This document shows positions 35,276 through 42,268 of a stretch of DNA of 50,158 nt, piece by piece. Location: the NCBI GenBank assembly GCA_944321145.1, contig CALUKF010000017.1:1-50158 (forward strand), given 5' to 3'. The number at the start of each line of letters is the position of its first letter. The stretch's first letter is position 1. A program made the position numbers and the translations under genes. The DNA is from an uncultured Odoribacter sp. (GTDB lineage: Bacteria > Bacteroidota > Bacteroidia > Bacteroidales > Marinifilaceae). The notes under the pieces were generated by a model. That model saw only the letters and a list, made by a program, of their open reading frames with translations, was not told where the DNA came from and ran no database searches.

Positions 35276-36616
35276 TCACCGCAACTTCCGCCTTTGGAAC
35301 CACAAAAACCACGCCGGCAGGACGGTCCCCTTCAGGATACTCGAAAGAGTGATGCTCCACCAAATCCCCGTCAGCCCCAGCGCAGGGAAAGTCGTCAGCC
35401 AATACGCCAAAGGAATGCGCGCCCCCGTCAGCAAAATGCCCGTCAACGCTGGCGGCACCGTGCGCCCCGTCCCGTTAAACGCCCCGGCAGTCACCGACTC
35501 CGTCACCATAAACACCTGCGAAAGGGCAAGGATTTTCAAATAATCGCCCCCTGCCACCACCGCCTCCGGTTCCGTGACAAAAAGTCCGAAAATCTCCCGG
35601 TTCAACACAAAAAACAAGCCCCCTGCCACAAGCCCGATACCCCCCGCAATGCCCAACGTGAGGCGATACCCCTGCCGGATACGCTCAAACTGCCGGGCGC
35701 CATAATTCTGCCCCGTGAAAGAAGCCAGTGCAGTAGAAAAACCCGCTGCCGTCATCCACGAAATCGCCTCAATCTGCGAACCGATGCTCTGTGCAGCCAC
35801 CCCCACTGCCCCCCAACGGGCTGCCAAAGTGGCAAGCGTCAGCGAAAACATCGAAAACAGCCCGTTCTGCATGCTCACAGGCAACCCCAGGCCCAAAATC
35901 CGGCACGACAACTCACGCTTCAACGGCGAAAGAAACGCTAGCCGCCCCAACGGGAAACGCGACGTAAACACCCGCCGTGCAAAAATACAATACACCACCA
36001 CCTGCGCAAAAGCCGTCGCAACGGCAGCCCCCGCCGTCCCCCACATCGGGAACGGACCCACGCCATAAATCAACAACGGGTCTAAAACAATATTCACCAC
36101 CAGCCCCACCGCCGAAATCCGGAACGGCGTGCGGCTGTCACCCTGCCCGTTATAAAGCCCGTTGAACGTATTATTATTAAACTGGAAAAACAACCCCGGC
36201 GCCACAATCCGCAAATAATCCACCGCCTGCTCCGCAATATGCTCCTCAAAACGGAACAAACCAATCAATGCAGGCGCCGCCGCCAACAAAAAACACACAT
36301 ACCCCACCGCTATTATAGAAGCCAGCGTCACCGCATGCCCCGCATACTGCGCCGCCCGCCTGTAATCCTTCGCCCCGATAGACTGCGACACCGTAATCTC
36401 CACCCCAATCTTCGTCATAAAAGAAAGCGCATTGCACATCCACACAAAAAAACCCGCCGCCCCCGCTGCCGCCACCGCATCGCTGCCCAAATGCCCCAAC
36501 CACAACATATCAGTCATGCTATAAGCCATCTGCACAAAAGAAGCAGAAATCAACGGCACCGCCATCACCCACAAACTACGGAAAATGCTGCCCTGTGTCA
36601 AATCTATCGGTTTCAT
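35276..36616 (-). CDS. MATE family multidrug/cation efflux transporter
   Basis: The 446-residue inner-membrane protein (start at MKPIDLTQGSIFRSLW; an in-frame ATG 19 codons upstream would overlap the -7 box) has the MATE pattern of 12 TM helices in two homologous halves. Each half begins with a P..S.. motif (MAVPLISASFVQMAYSMTDMLWLGHLG; then LGLPVSMQNGLFSMFSLTLATLAARWG). The DinF/NorM-like Gln-Asn pattern GLYNGQGDSRTPF / GAFNGTGRTVPP is present. MATE pumps exchange Na+ or H+ for cationic drugs or metabolites; the substrate cannot be read from sequence. Codon use is very C/G-rich at third positions. It is upstream of, and co-directional with, mdh but probably separate. Confidence 0.9.
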   Translation of the reverse strand: MKPIDLTQGSIFRSLWVMAVPLISASFVQMAYSMTDMLWLGHLGSDAVAAAGAAGFFVWMCNALSFMTKIGVEITVSQSIGAKDYRRAAQYAGHAVTLASIIAVGYVCFLLAAAPALIGLFRFEEHIAEQAVDYLRIVAPGLFFQFNNNTFNGLYNGQGDSRTPFRISAVGLVVNIVLDPLLIYGVGPFPMWGTAGAAVATAFAQVVVYCIFARRVFTSRFPLGRLAFLSPLKRELSCRILGLGLPVSMQNGLFSMFSLTLATLAARWGAVGVAAQSIGSQIEAISWMTAAGFSTALASFTGQNYGARQFERIRQGYRLTLGIAGGIGLVAGGLFFVLNREIFGLFVTEPEAVVAGGDYLKILALSQVFMVTESVTAGAFNGTGRTVPPALTGILLTGARIPLAYWLTTFPALGLTGIWWSITLSSILKGTVLPAWFLWFQRRKLR

Positions 36617-36648
36617 ATCTTCAAAAACACTTAACGCAAATCGAGGCA

Positions 36649-36656
36649 CAAAGGTA
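36649..36656 (-). promoter_or_regulatory. -7 box TACCTTTG for the MATE gene
   Basis: On the minus strand TACCTTTG lies 32 bases before the chosen start and is a perfect -7 match. The nearest TTTG (36671-36674) is only 14 bases away, so the -33 is unclear. The position supports the downstream start at 36616. Confidence 0.5.
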
Positions 36657-36989
36657 CACAAATTCACCGACAAACCGCCCCGCCTTCTTTAAAAAATCCG
36701 CTGCCCCATGGTTGTCATCCTTGTCGTAAACATAACAGTTTATGTCTATCATCGGGCTACAGTTTTTCCAGCGCTATCCTAAGCAAATATAATATTTAGA
36801 TGATTTTGTCTCCAATGCTTGAACATTTTGATAGATTATCTCTCATTTATTCATGTCGAAATGTCCGATCAGTTTCGCTTCATTGGCTCGCCATAAATTC
36901 AGAAATGCAGGTTTTATCTTGAAAAAATTGACTTGCGGAAAATGACTCCTTGAAATTATAATGTCTATCTCATATATGGATAAGCGGTG

Positions 36990-37034
36990 GCGTATCCCTA
37001 CCTAAATTACGGAAGTGACGGGGATACGCTTTTG
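36990..37034 (+). terminator. orphan hairpin with short T-tract
   Basis: A perfect 9-bp inverted repeat GCGTATCCC/GGGATACGC (36990-36998 with 37021-37029) is followed by TTTT. No plus-strand gene lies upstream, so it may end an unrecognised small RNA or be a relic. Confidence 0.4.
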
Positions 37035-37225
37035 CATAATAGGGAGTTGTGACCACTCCGGTTTTTGTCAGTTTGTCCAATATGCTTTTCACCTTGTCAA
37101 GTTTACGGATGGATTTGGAGGTCACTGCTTTCAGAGAAGCATCGTTTTCCATAATTCTCGTACAATTGCCTAGACGGATAACCCAGTAAATGCAGGCGTA
37201 ATAAGTCTTCGATTGAGAGGCAAGA

Positions 37226-37262
37226 AGTCCTCCATGCTTTCATTTTTGGAGGGCTTTTCTTT
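37226..37262 (+). terminator. orphan terminator-like hairpin
   Basis: AGTCCTCC (37226-37233) pairs with GGAGGGCT (37248-37255, one G-U pair) and is followed by TTTTCTTT. No plus-strand gene precedes it, and it lies ~190 bases before the NigD-like gene. Confidence 0.4.
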
Positions 37263-37443
37263 ATCGTGCTTTCCACTCTTCTCTGTTCCATAAAATGATA
37301 ACCCCTCTCCTTGTTTTTGTTAACTCTTGCAAACCCCCTGCGTCTTTCTCTTAAATAATTTCTAAAATGGGTTTCGCATCCGAAACCCCACGCAACTATT
37401 TCGAAACTCTTGCATCTTATGAGTGAAATCAAATAAAACAACT

Positions 37444-38316
37444 ATGAGAACAAAAACTTGGAAATTAGCAATCCTGTCATTGGTGGCTGCAGCAGCCTTT
37501 ACCTCTTGCGACAATGACGACGACTATTACTACGTGGCAGGCGGCGACGCCTGGCTGAGTTACGGAAACCTGGAGGCAATCGACAACGGCGGCTATTCCA
37601 AATACGCCATCCGTCGCGATGACGGCAGCCGCCTGATTATCAACGACGGCATTGCCCTCCGCTCTGAAGATGCCAAGGAAGGCATGCGCGTCTACACCCA
37701 CTATGGCATTCTTGCCAGCGAGCGCGACGACAGCAGCCTCGACGGCGGCATGAACTACTACATCCGCCTCTACGGCATCCAGGACGTGCTGACGAAAGCC
37801 CCCGTCCTGCAATCCTTCATCAACGGGAATGAACAGCACCGCACCGACAGCATCGGCAACGACCCCATCAACGTGTCGGAAGCCTGGTTCGGCGGCAACT
37901 ACCTGAACATGGAGTTCTACATCCCTGTCAAAGGCAACAGCTCCACCGCCCACTTCATCAACCTCGTGGTGGACGACGTGGCCCCCGCAACGAATGACAC
38001 CGTATATGTGACCCTGCGCCACAACGCCTACGACGACAAACCGGGTGAAGGGCGCGTGCCGGGCGACTACCGCTGGGCATGGGGCAACGTCTCCTTCGAC
38101 CTGACCTCCCTCCTGCCCGAAGGCGCAACCTCCGTGCCCGTGAAACTGACGTGGACGGCTTACGATGGTAAAAACTTCGGCGAAACAGAGGTTCACACAG
38201 AGAGCGGCGTATTCACCCTCTCGGCTGAAACCAAAGCATTGGCAGGCGGCTTGAACGATTCCCGCTCCAACGCCGAAAGCGCCACAGCCCAAACACCGAC
38301 CGTGACATGCCGTTAA
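37444..38316 (+). CDS. NigD-like lipoprotein
   Basis: The 290-residue protein starts with a lipoprotein signal (MRTKTWKLAILSLVAAAAFTSC), and the acidic residues right after the Cys (DNDDD) fit the Bacteroidota surface-export signal. It then follows the NigD pattern: an N-terminal OB-like domain (DAWLSYGNLEAI...YAIRRDDGSRLII) and a C-terminal beta domain. NigD is named after a gene of the Prevotella nigrescin locus, but its relatives are widespread in Bacteroidales and the function is unknown. Chosen start: the ATG at 37444, seven codons inside a longer frame. The gene is monocistronic with a good terminator. Codon use is C-rich, unlike the AT-rich DNA upstream. Confidence 0.82.
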   Translation: MRTKTWKLAILSLVAAAAFTSCDNDDDYYYVAGGDAWLSYGNLEAIDNGGYSKYAIRRDDGSRLIINDGIALRSEDAKEGMRVYTHYGILASERDDSSLDGGMNYYIRLYGIQDVLTKAPVLQSFINGNEQHRTDSIGNDPINVSEAWFGGNYLNMEFYIPVKGNSSTAHFINLVVDDVAPATNDTVYVTLRHNAYDDKPGEGRVPGDYRWAWGNVSFDLTSLLPEGATSVPVKLTWTAYDGKNFGETEVHTESGVFTLSAETKALAGGLNDSRSNAESATAQTPTVTCR

Positions 38317-38344
38317 ACATGTAATAAAAACAGGAAAACAACCA

Positions 38345-38374
38345 AGGGACGCACCGCACGGCGCGTCCCTTTTT
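38345..38374 (+). terminator. terminator of the NigD-like gene
   Basis: An 8-bp stem AGGGACGC/GCGTCCCT (38345-38352 with 38363-38370) is followed by a short T-run. The heptad repeat begins directly after it. Confidence 0.8.
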
Positions 38375-38413
38375 CGTTAATCGTTAATCATTCATCGTTC
38401 ATCGTTCATCGTT
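38375..38413. repeat. heptad-type intergenic repeat, copy 1
   Basis: On the minus strand this reads as tandem 7-mers of the form AACGATG/AACGATT/AATGATT. Its first 32 bases (38375-38406) are identical to 39817-39848. It begins just after the NigD terminator and includes the rlmD stop codon. Confidence 0.85.
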
Positions 38414-39809
38414 TTTTCAGCAACACAATATTCTCCACATGGTGCGTCTGTGGGAACATATCCACCGGCTGCACTGCAGCCACCTCGTATGCCCCGCTGA
38501 GCAACTGCACATCCCGTGCCTGCGTGGCAGAATTGCAACTCACATACACAATGCGCTCCGGTGCAGCGTCGAGAATCGTCTGCACCACATCCCCGTGCAT
38601 CCCCGCACGGGGCGGGTCGGTAATAATAACGTCCGGATGCCCGTGCCGGCGGATAAACTCCCCGTTGAGCACATCCTTCATGTCCCCCGCATAAAACGTC
38701 GTGTTCGTAATGCCGTTGAGTGCGGAATTCACCTTCGCGTCCTCGATAGCTTCCGGCACATACTCAATGCCGACAACCTGCCCCGCCTGCCGTGCGACGA
38801 AATTGGCAATCGTCCCCGTGCCCGTATAAAGGTCATACACCGTCTCCCTTCCCGTCAGCCCCGCAAACTCGCGCGCCGCCTTATAAAGGCGATAGGCTTG
38901 GGTAGAATTAGTCTGGTAAAACGACTTCGGTCCAATCTTGAAACGCAATCCCTCCATCTCCTCGAAAATATGGTCGCGTCCCCTGTAACACAAAATATCC
39001 TGGTCTGTGAGATTATCATTCAGCTTCTCATTGATGACATACATCAGCGAAGTAATGCCCGGAAACTCCCCTGCCAGCGCGTCCAGCAACGCCTCGCGCT
39101 CCGCCTTCTCCTCGTGCCCGAAAGCGAGGATGACCATCACCTCCCCCGTCGACGCCGTGCGGATAACCAGCGTCCGCAGGAAACCATGCTGCTCGCGTAT
39201 ATCGTAAAACGACAGCCCGTGCGCCAACGCATACTCCCGGATAAAATTGCGTATCTCGTTCGACGGCGCTCCCTGCAAATCACAATGCCCGATGTCCACC
39301 ACCTTGTCAAAAAGTCCCGGCACATGGAACCCCAGCGCAGGGGCAACCGCAATCTCCCCTGCCTCCGCAATCTCCTCCCGCGTCAGGAACCGCCGGGCAG
39401 AAAACGTAAACTCCAACTTGTTGCGGTACTCATACTGCCGCTCCGCCCCGATAATGGGACGCACACCGTGCAACTCCGCCTTGCCGATACGCTCCAGATT
39501 GTCAATCACTTCCTGCTGCTTGAACTGCAATTGCGCCTCGTAAGGCAGGTTCTGCCACTTGCATCCCCCGCACGTGCCGAAATGCGCGCACCGTGGCTCA
39601 ATCCGCAACTCCGACAGGCGGTGCGTCCGGGTCACCATCCCCTCCATAAAGCTCTTCCGCTTGCGCGTGACCTGCACGTCCACCACATCCCCCGGCACCG
39701 TATTCGGCACAAACAGCACCTTGTCCTCCACGTACGCAATTGACTTGCCCTCCGCGGCAATCTTCTTGATTTCCACATTTTCCAACAGCGGTTTCTTCCC
39801 TCTTGCCAT
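38406..39809 (-). CDS. rlmD: 23S rRNA (uracil-C5) methyltransferase RlmD/RumA family
   Basis: This SAM-dependent enzyme makes 5-methyluridine in 23S rRNA. The 467-residue protein has an N-terminal TRAM domain (about residues 10-65, GKSIAYVEDKVLFVPNTVPGDVVDVQV), a [4Fe-4S] cysteine cluster (CAHFGTCGGCKW, with a later Cys in GHCDLQ), the SAM-binding VYDLYTGTGTIANFVA, the IITDPPRAGM motif, and the catalytic Cys in IVYVSCNSAT. The length fits. The family also holds tRNA methylases (TrmA-like), so the precise base is inferred. The gene is bracketed by a 32-bp direct repeat. The sirtuin gene upstream ends 20 bases away. Confidence 0.92.
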   Translation of the reverse strand: MARGKKPLLENVEIKKIAAEGKSIAYVEDKVLFVPNTVPGDVVDVQVTRKRKSFMEGMVTRTHRLSELRIEPRCAHFGTCGGCKWQNLPYEAQLQFKQQEVIDNLERIGKAELHGVRPIIGAERQYEYRNKLEFTFSARRFLTREEIAEAGEIAVAPALGFHVPGLFDKVVDIGHCDLQGAPSNEIRNFIREYALAHGLSFYDIREQHGFLRTLVIRTASTGEVMVILAFGHEEKAEREALLDALAGEFPGITSLMYVINEKLNDNLTDQDILCYRGRDHIFEEMEGLRFKIGPKSFYQTNSTQAYRLYKAAREFAGLTGRETVYDLYTGTGTIANFVARQAGQVVGIEYVPEAIEDAKVNSALNGITNTTFYAGDMKDVLNGEFIRRHGHPDVIITDPPRAGMHGDVVQTILDAAPERIVYVSCNSATQARDVQLLSGAYEVAAVQPVDMFPQTHHVENIVLLKKR

Positions 39810-39816
39810 AATCTCT

Positions 39817-39848
39817 CGTTAATCGTTAATCATTCATCGTTCATCGTT
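39817..39848. repeat. heptad-type intergenic repeat, copy 2
   Basis: This is a 32-bp perfect direct copy of 38375-38406, between the sirtuin 3' end and the rlmD start. The last codons of the sirtuin frame (MNDE-stop) are made of this repeat. Confidence 0.88.
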
Positions 39849-40519
39849 AACCTCTTCCTCAGCTCTGCCACTCCTTCCGACGCCCCCATCTCAATCAAGT
39901 GATACCCCTTCCGCCGCGCCTCCGCGGGAATATGCGGGTCAATCACATACACCGGCACCCCCTGCGGCACATAATGCAACAGCCCTGCCGCAGGATACAC
40001 CACAAGCGACGTCCCGATAACCACAAAAACATTCGCCTCCCTCACCAATTCAATCGCCGGCTCGATATTCGGCACCGCCTCCCCGAAAAACACCACATGC
40101 GGGCGCAACAGCGACCCGTCCTCCGCCCGTGCCCCCGGTTTCAGCTCCCATCCGTCCAGGTCATAAATCAACTCCGGGTTGCGGCTGCTCCGCACCTTCT
40201 TCAGCTCCCCGTGCAAATGGAGCACCTGCGTGCTGCCTGCCCGCTCGTGCAAATCGTCGATATTCTGCGTGATGATGCGCACGTCATACAACTTCTCCAG
40301 CTCCGCCAGCCCCCTATGCCCGGCGTTCGGCTGCGCTTCATACAGCTGCTTCCGCCGTTCGTTATAAAACTGGTGGACCATCTCCGGGTTGCGCTCCAAC
40401 GCCTCCGGCGTACACACATCCTCAATGCGGTAATTCTCCCACAGCCCGTCGCTGTCGCGAAACGTCTTAATCCCGCTCTCCGCACTCATCCCCGCCCCTG
40501 TCAAAATCACTAATTTCAT
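39830..40519 (-). CDS. cobB: Sir2-family NAD-dependent protein deacylase
   Basis: Sirtuins remove acyl groups from lysine with NAD+. The 229-residue protein has GAGMSAESGI, the TQNID motif at 84-88, the catalytic His103 in HLHGE, and the later FGEAVP and GTSLVVYPAAGL. The YxxR pair (Tyr52-Asn-Glu-Arg55) that marks desuccinylase/demalonylase sirtuins is present. The four zinc cysteines are missing: the segment after HLHGE reads KKVRSSRNPELIYDLDGW without any Cys, a zinc-less type known in Bacteroidota. The last codons derive from the heptad repeat. It begins 12 bases after the toxin stop, so it may be co-transcribed with the toxin-antitoxin pair. Confidence 0.93.
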   Translation of the reverse strand: MKLVILTGAGMSAESGIKTFRDSDGLWENYRIEDVCTPEALERNPEMVHQFYNERRKQLYEAQPNAGHRGLAELEKLYDVRIITQNIDDLHERAGSTQVLHLHGELKKVRSSRNPELIYDLDGWELKPGARAEDGSLLRPHVVFFGEAVPNIEPAIELVREANVFVVIGTSLVVYPAAGLLHYVPQGVPVYVIDPHIPAEARRKGYHLIEMGASEGVAELRKRLTMNDE

Positions 40520-40531
40520 GGTATAATACTT

Positions 40532-40885
40532 TTATCTGTTCAATCCTTCTGATTCCAATTCCTGCAGCAACCCCTCGATTTCCTTCTCCGTGATGGTGCT
40601 TTGCTCCGCCTTGTCGTAGATTGCCAGCAGCGTGACCACCCCGTCCCTGATGCTCACGACGGCAGTGTGCGTGATGACCCGTGCCCCGTGGCTCTTCCCT
40701 TTCCCCTTCGCGCTGATCGCCATCCGCACCTTCCTCACCCCATGCCCCAAGTCCGCGCCCTGCGCAGGGTTCTCTTCCAATTGGGATATCAAGTTTTCCA
40801 AATCTTCGTCCAGCGATTTGTATTTTTTCCACAAACGCTTGAAAGCCCGTTTGAAGGACTTGCCTAATTTAACCTCGTAACTCAT
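40532..40885 (-). CDS. RelE/ParE-like toxin
   Basis: The 117-residue basic protein starts YEVKLGKSFKRAFKRLWKKYKSLDEDLENLI, the two-helix opening of RelE/ParE toxins. A beta-sheet follows with RKVRMAI, ARVITHTAVVSIRDGVVTLLAIYDKAEQSTI, typical of the HigB/RelE group, where the tail often holds catalytic residues for ribosome-dependent mRNA cleavage. It overlaps the antitoxin gene by 17 bases, so translation is probably coupled. Activity is inferred. Confidence 0.8.
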   Translation of the reverse strand: MSYEVKLGKSFKRAFKRLWKKYKSLDEDLENLISQLEENPAQGADLGHGVRKVRMAISAKGKGKSHGARVITHTAVVSIRDGVVTLLAIYDKAEQSTITEKEIEGLLQELESEGLNR

Positions 40886-41135
40886 GAAGGAATTCTCTTG
40901 CAGATTGTAACTTGATTTTCCCTTCCCGCGCCAATTTCAGTTCGCGCAGCCCTTCCCGGATGTCGTTCAGGATTTCCTCCTTTTCGGCAGCCGTCATTTC
41001 TTCTGCTTTGGCATTGGCTTCTTCTTTCTGCTTGAGCTTGCTCAGAAACCGTTGCAACTTCTGCATTGCCTTCTCGTTGTCCATGAGGGACACGACCTCC
41101 TGCAGCACCGTCTGTTGTAATTGTATCGTCGTCAT
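40869..41135 (-). CDS. antitoxin of the RelE/ParE-like pair
   Basis: The 88-residue protein (start at MTTIQLQQTVLQEVVSLM; an ATG three codons upstream is possible) is highly helical and charged (KLKQKEEANAKAEEMTAAEKEEILNDIREGLRELKLAREG). Such small proteins with a C-terminal toxin-wrapping helix act as antitoxins. I recognise it by position: antitoxin first, toxin second with a 17-base overlap. No DNA-binding motif is obvious, so autoregulation is uncertain. A full-consensus promoter precedes it. Confidence 0.75.
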   Translation of the reverse strand: MTTIQLQQTVLQEVVSLMDNEKAMQKLQRFLSKLKQKEEANAKAEEMTAAEKEEILNDIREGLRELKLAREGKIKLQSAREFLHELRG

Positions 41136-41168
41136 ATTTCCCATTGTTTTTTATCCTGTTCACCGATA

Positions 41169-41200
41169 CAAAGTTATGCTTTTGCTTCCAGAAAACCAAA
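41169..41200 (-). promoter_or_regulatory. toxin-antitoxin operon promoter
   Basis: On the minus strand TTTG (41197-41200), 20 bases, TAACTTTG (41169-41176). It is 33 bases before the antitoxin start. Confidence 0.7.
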
Positions 41201-41248
41201 TCCGGCGTTTTTGCCTGTTTTTTATTTCTTTTGCCTTCTGCTTGAATC

Positions 41249-41256
41249 TATCTTTG
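41249..41256 (+). promoter_or_regulatory. -7-like TATCTTTG just before the nested palindrome
   Basis: TATCTTTG is a perfect -7 match pointing into the 138-bp palindromic element: a transcript would start near 41263, six bases before the left arm. The -33 is unclear. It may make the element a transcribed structured RNA. Confidence 0.35.
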
Positions 41257-41268
41257 CATTATCCGGAG

Positions 41269-41406
41269 GGTATCCGGGGACTATCTCCGCCCCATAAGTA
41301 AGGTTTGCGTAAGGTTGTACTAAGGTTGCAGTATCCTGCCTTACTGCAACCATAGCGCAACCATAGCGCAACCATATTGGAACACCGGAGATAGTCCCCG
41401 GATACC
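41269..41406. repeat. 138-bp nested palindromic element with 11-bp repeat units
   Basis: The outer arms 41269-41289 and 41386-41406 are a perfect 21-bp inverted repeat. Inside lies a second perfect 10-bp inverted repeat (GGTTGCAGTA at 41324-41333, TACTGCAACC at 41342-41351). The material between the arms is built from 11-bp units: AAGGTTTGCGT, AAGGTTGTACT, AAGGTTGCAGT on the left, and AGCGCAACCAT twice on the right. This could be a MITE- or REP-like element, a structured RNA, or a protein-binding array. It lies between the toxin-antitoxin promoter and the ECF sigma promoter. Confidence 0.85.
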
Positions 41407-41451
41407 ATGGAGAGAATCGGGAGATAGAAGGACAAAAATTTGCAAGCAATT

Positions 41452-41482
41452 TTTGCATTGCGCTTACCTTTCATTATATTTG
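41452..41482 (+). promoter_or_regulatory. promoter of the ECF sigma operon
   Basis: TTTG (41452-41455), 19 bases, TATATTTG (41475-41482), 63 bases before the sigma gene. It is the housekeeping type, so the sigma factor itself is probably transcribed by the main sigma. Confidence 0.7.
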
Positions 41483-41544
41483 TGGCGGTTAAAAATGGCG
41501 GAAGGGGCGGGAGGAAGGCATACAAATCATAAAAGCGACGTGTT

Positions 41545-42102
41545 ATGGCAGATATGACGGATGATATATTGGATGGGATGAACCGCAAGGATATGCGGGC
41601 GTGGGAGAAGGTGTATGGCGCATATTATGCGGCGTTGTGTTCGTATGCGGCGGGGATTTTGAAGGATGACGAGGCGGCGAAGGATGTGGTACAGGAGGTG
41701 ATGATTAAGGTGTGGACGTCGACGCAGGTGTTTGCGACGGTGCCGGATTTTACGGCTTATTTGTATAAGTCGGTGTATAATAACAGTGTGTGTTATTTGC
41801 GGACGGAGGCAAACCGGGCGCGGATTTTGAGGGAGATGCCGGTGGAGACGGTGGAGGTGCCGGATGAGCATTTCGAGCGGATGGTGGAAGAGGAGGTGCT
41901 CCGCAAGGTGTATTTGCATATCGGCGAGTTGCCTGAGGACAGGAAGCGGATTATGGAGTTGGTGCTCAAGGGGTATTCGGGGACGGAGATTGCTGAGATG
42001 TTGGGCGTTTCGGTGAATACGGTGAAGACGCAGAAGGCGCGTTCGCTGAAGTATCTTAAGGAGCATGTGAAGGGGTCGGTGTTGTTGTTTCTTTTTATGT
42101 AG
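41545..42102 (+). CDS. ECF-type RNA polymerase sigma-70 factor
   Basis: The 185-residue protein has sigma region 2 (about residues 20-90, WEKVYGAYYAALCSYAAGILKDDEAAKDVVQEVMIKVW) and region 4 with the HTH GYSGTEIAEMLGVSVNTVKTQKARSLKYL (about 142-170), without region 3. This is the Bacteroidetes ECF group that works with FecR-type anti-sigma factors. It should switch on the SusCD genes downstream when the anti-sigma releases it. Codon third positions are strongly G-rich, unlike susD and most of susC. Confidence 0.93.
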   Translation: MADMTDDILDGMNRKDMRAWEKVYGAYYAALCSYAAGILKDDEAAKDVVQEVMIKVWTSTQVFATVPDFTAYLYKSVYNNSVCYLRTEANRARILREMPVETVEVPDEHFERMVEEEVLRKVYLHIGELPEDRKRIMELVLKGYSGTEIAEMLGVSVNTVKTQKARSLKYLKEHVKGSVLLFLFM

Positions 42103-42225
42103 GGACGGAATTTGCTGGTTTAGTGGCGGTTGGCATGCGGGATGGAGGGTGTGATGTATTTTTCCTGAATTTTTTTTGTTTTTCTTGTCACCCGAAATGG
42201 CGGGTTAATCATTATAGAGATGTAT

Positions 42226-42262
42226 AATGAATGATTAATGACGAACGATTAATGGTTAACGA
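42226..42262. repeat. degenerate heptad-type intergenic repeat
   Basis: Units such as AATGATTAATGA, AACGATTAATG, GTTAACGAG resemble in inverted orientation the rlmD-flanking repeat, but less exactly. It lies directly before fecR, ending seven bases from its ATG. Confidence 0.55.
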
Positions 42263-42268
42263 GCAGGT

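Larger units (their letters stand above)
36657..37443. other. gene-poor stretch of ~0.8 kb
   Basis: I find no gene I can support here. Two overlapping minus-strand frames (60 codons, 36970-37152; 112 codons, 37103-37441) have no recognisable domain and run across inverted repeats, so they may be decayed coding sequence or chance. Composition is AT-rich compared with both neighbours. Two hairpins (36990-37034 and 37226-37262) are listed separately. It may be a remnant of a lost gene or mobile element. Confidence 0.5.

Noticed and set aside
36970-37441. Two overlapping minus-strand frames (60 and 112 codons) upstream of the NigD-like gene
   Set aside because: No recognisable domain, no promoter, and both cross hairpins. 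They could be two halves of one decayed gene, but I cannot support it.
37477-38292. 271-codon minus-strand frame opposite the NigD-like gene
   Set aside because: The plus strand has a lipoprotein signal and NigD domains with a terminator; the antisense frame has no recognisable features.
38439-39743. 434-codon open frame on the + strand opposite rlmD
   Set aside because: The opposite strand encodes all RlmD motifs; this frame is Arg/His/Leu-rich low-complexity output of GC-rich antisense reading.
39830-41135. Sir2 plus toxin-antitoxin as an anti-phage defence island
   Set aside because: The sirtuin is a compact single-domain deacylase with desuccinylase residues and no partner typical of Sir2 defence systems; only a neighbourhood observation is justified.
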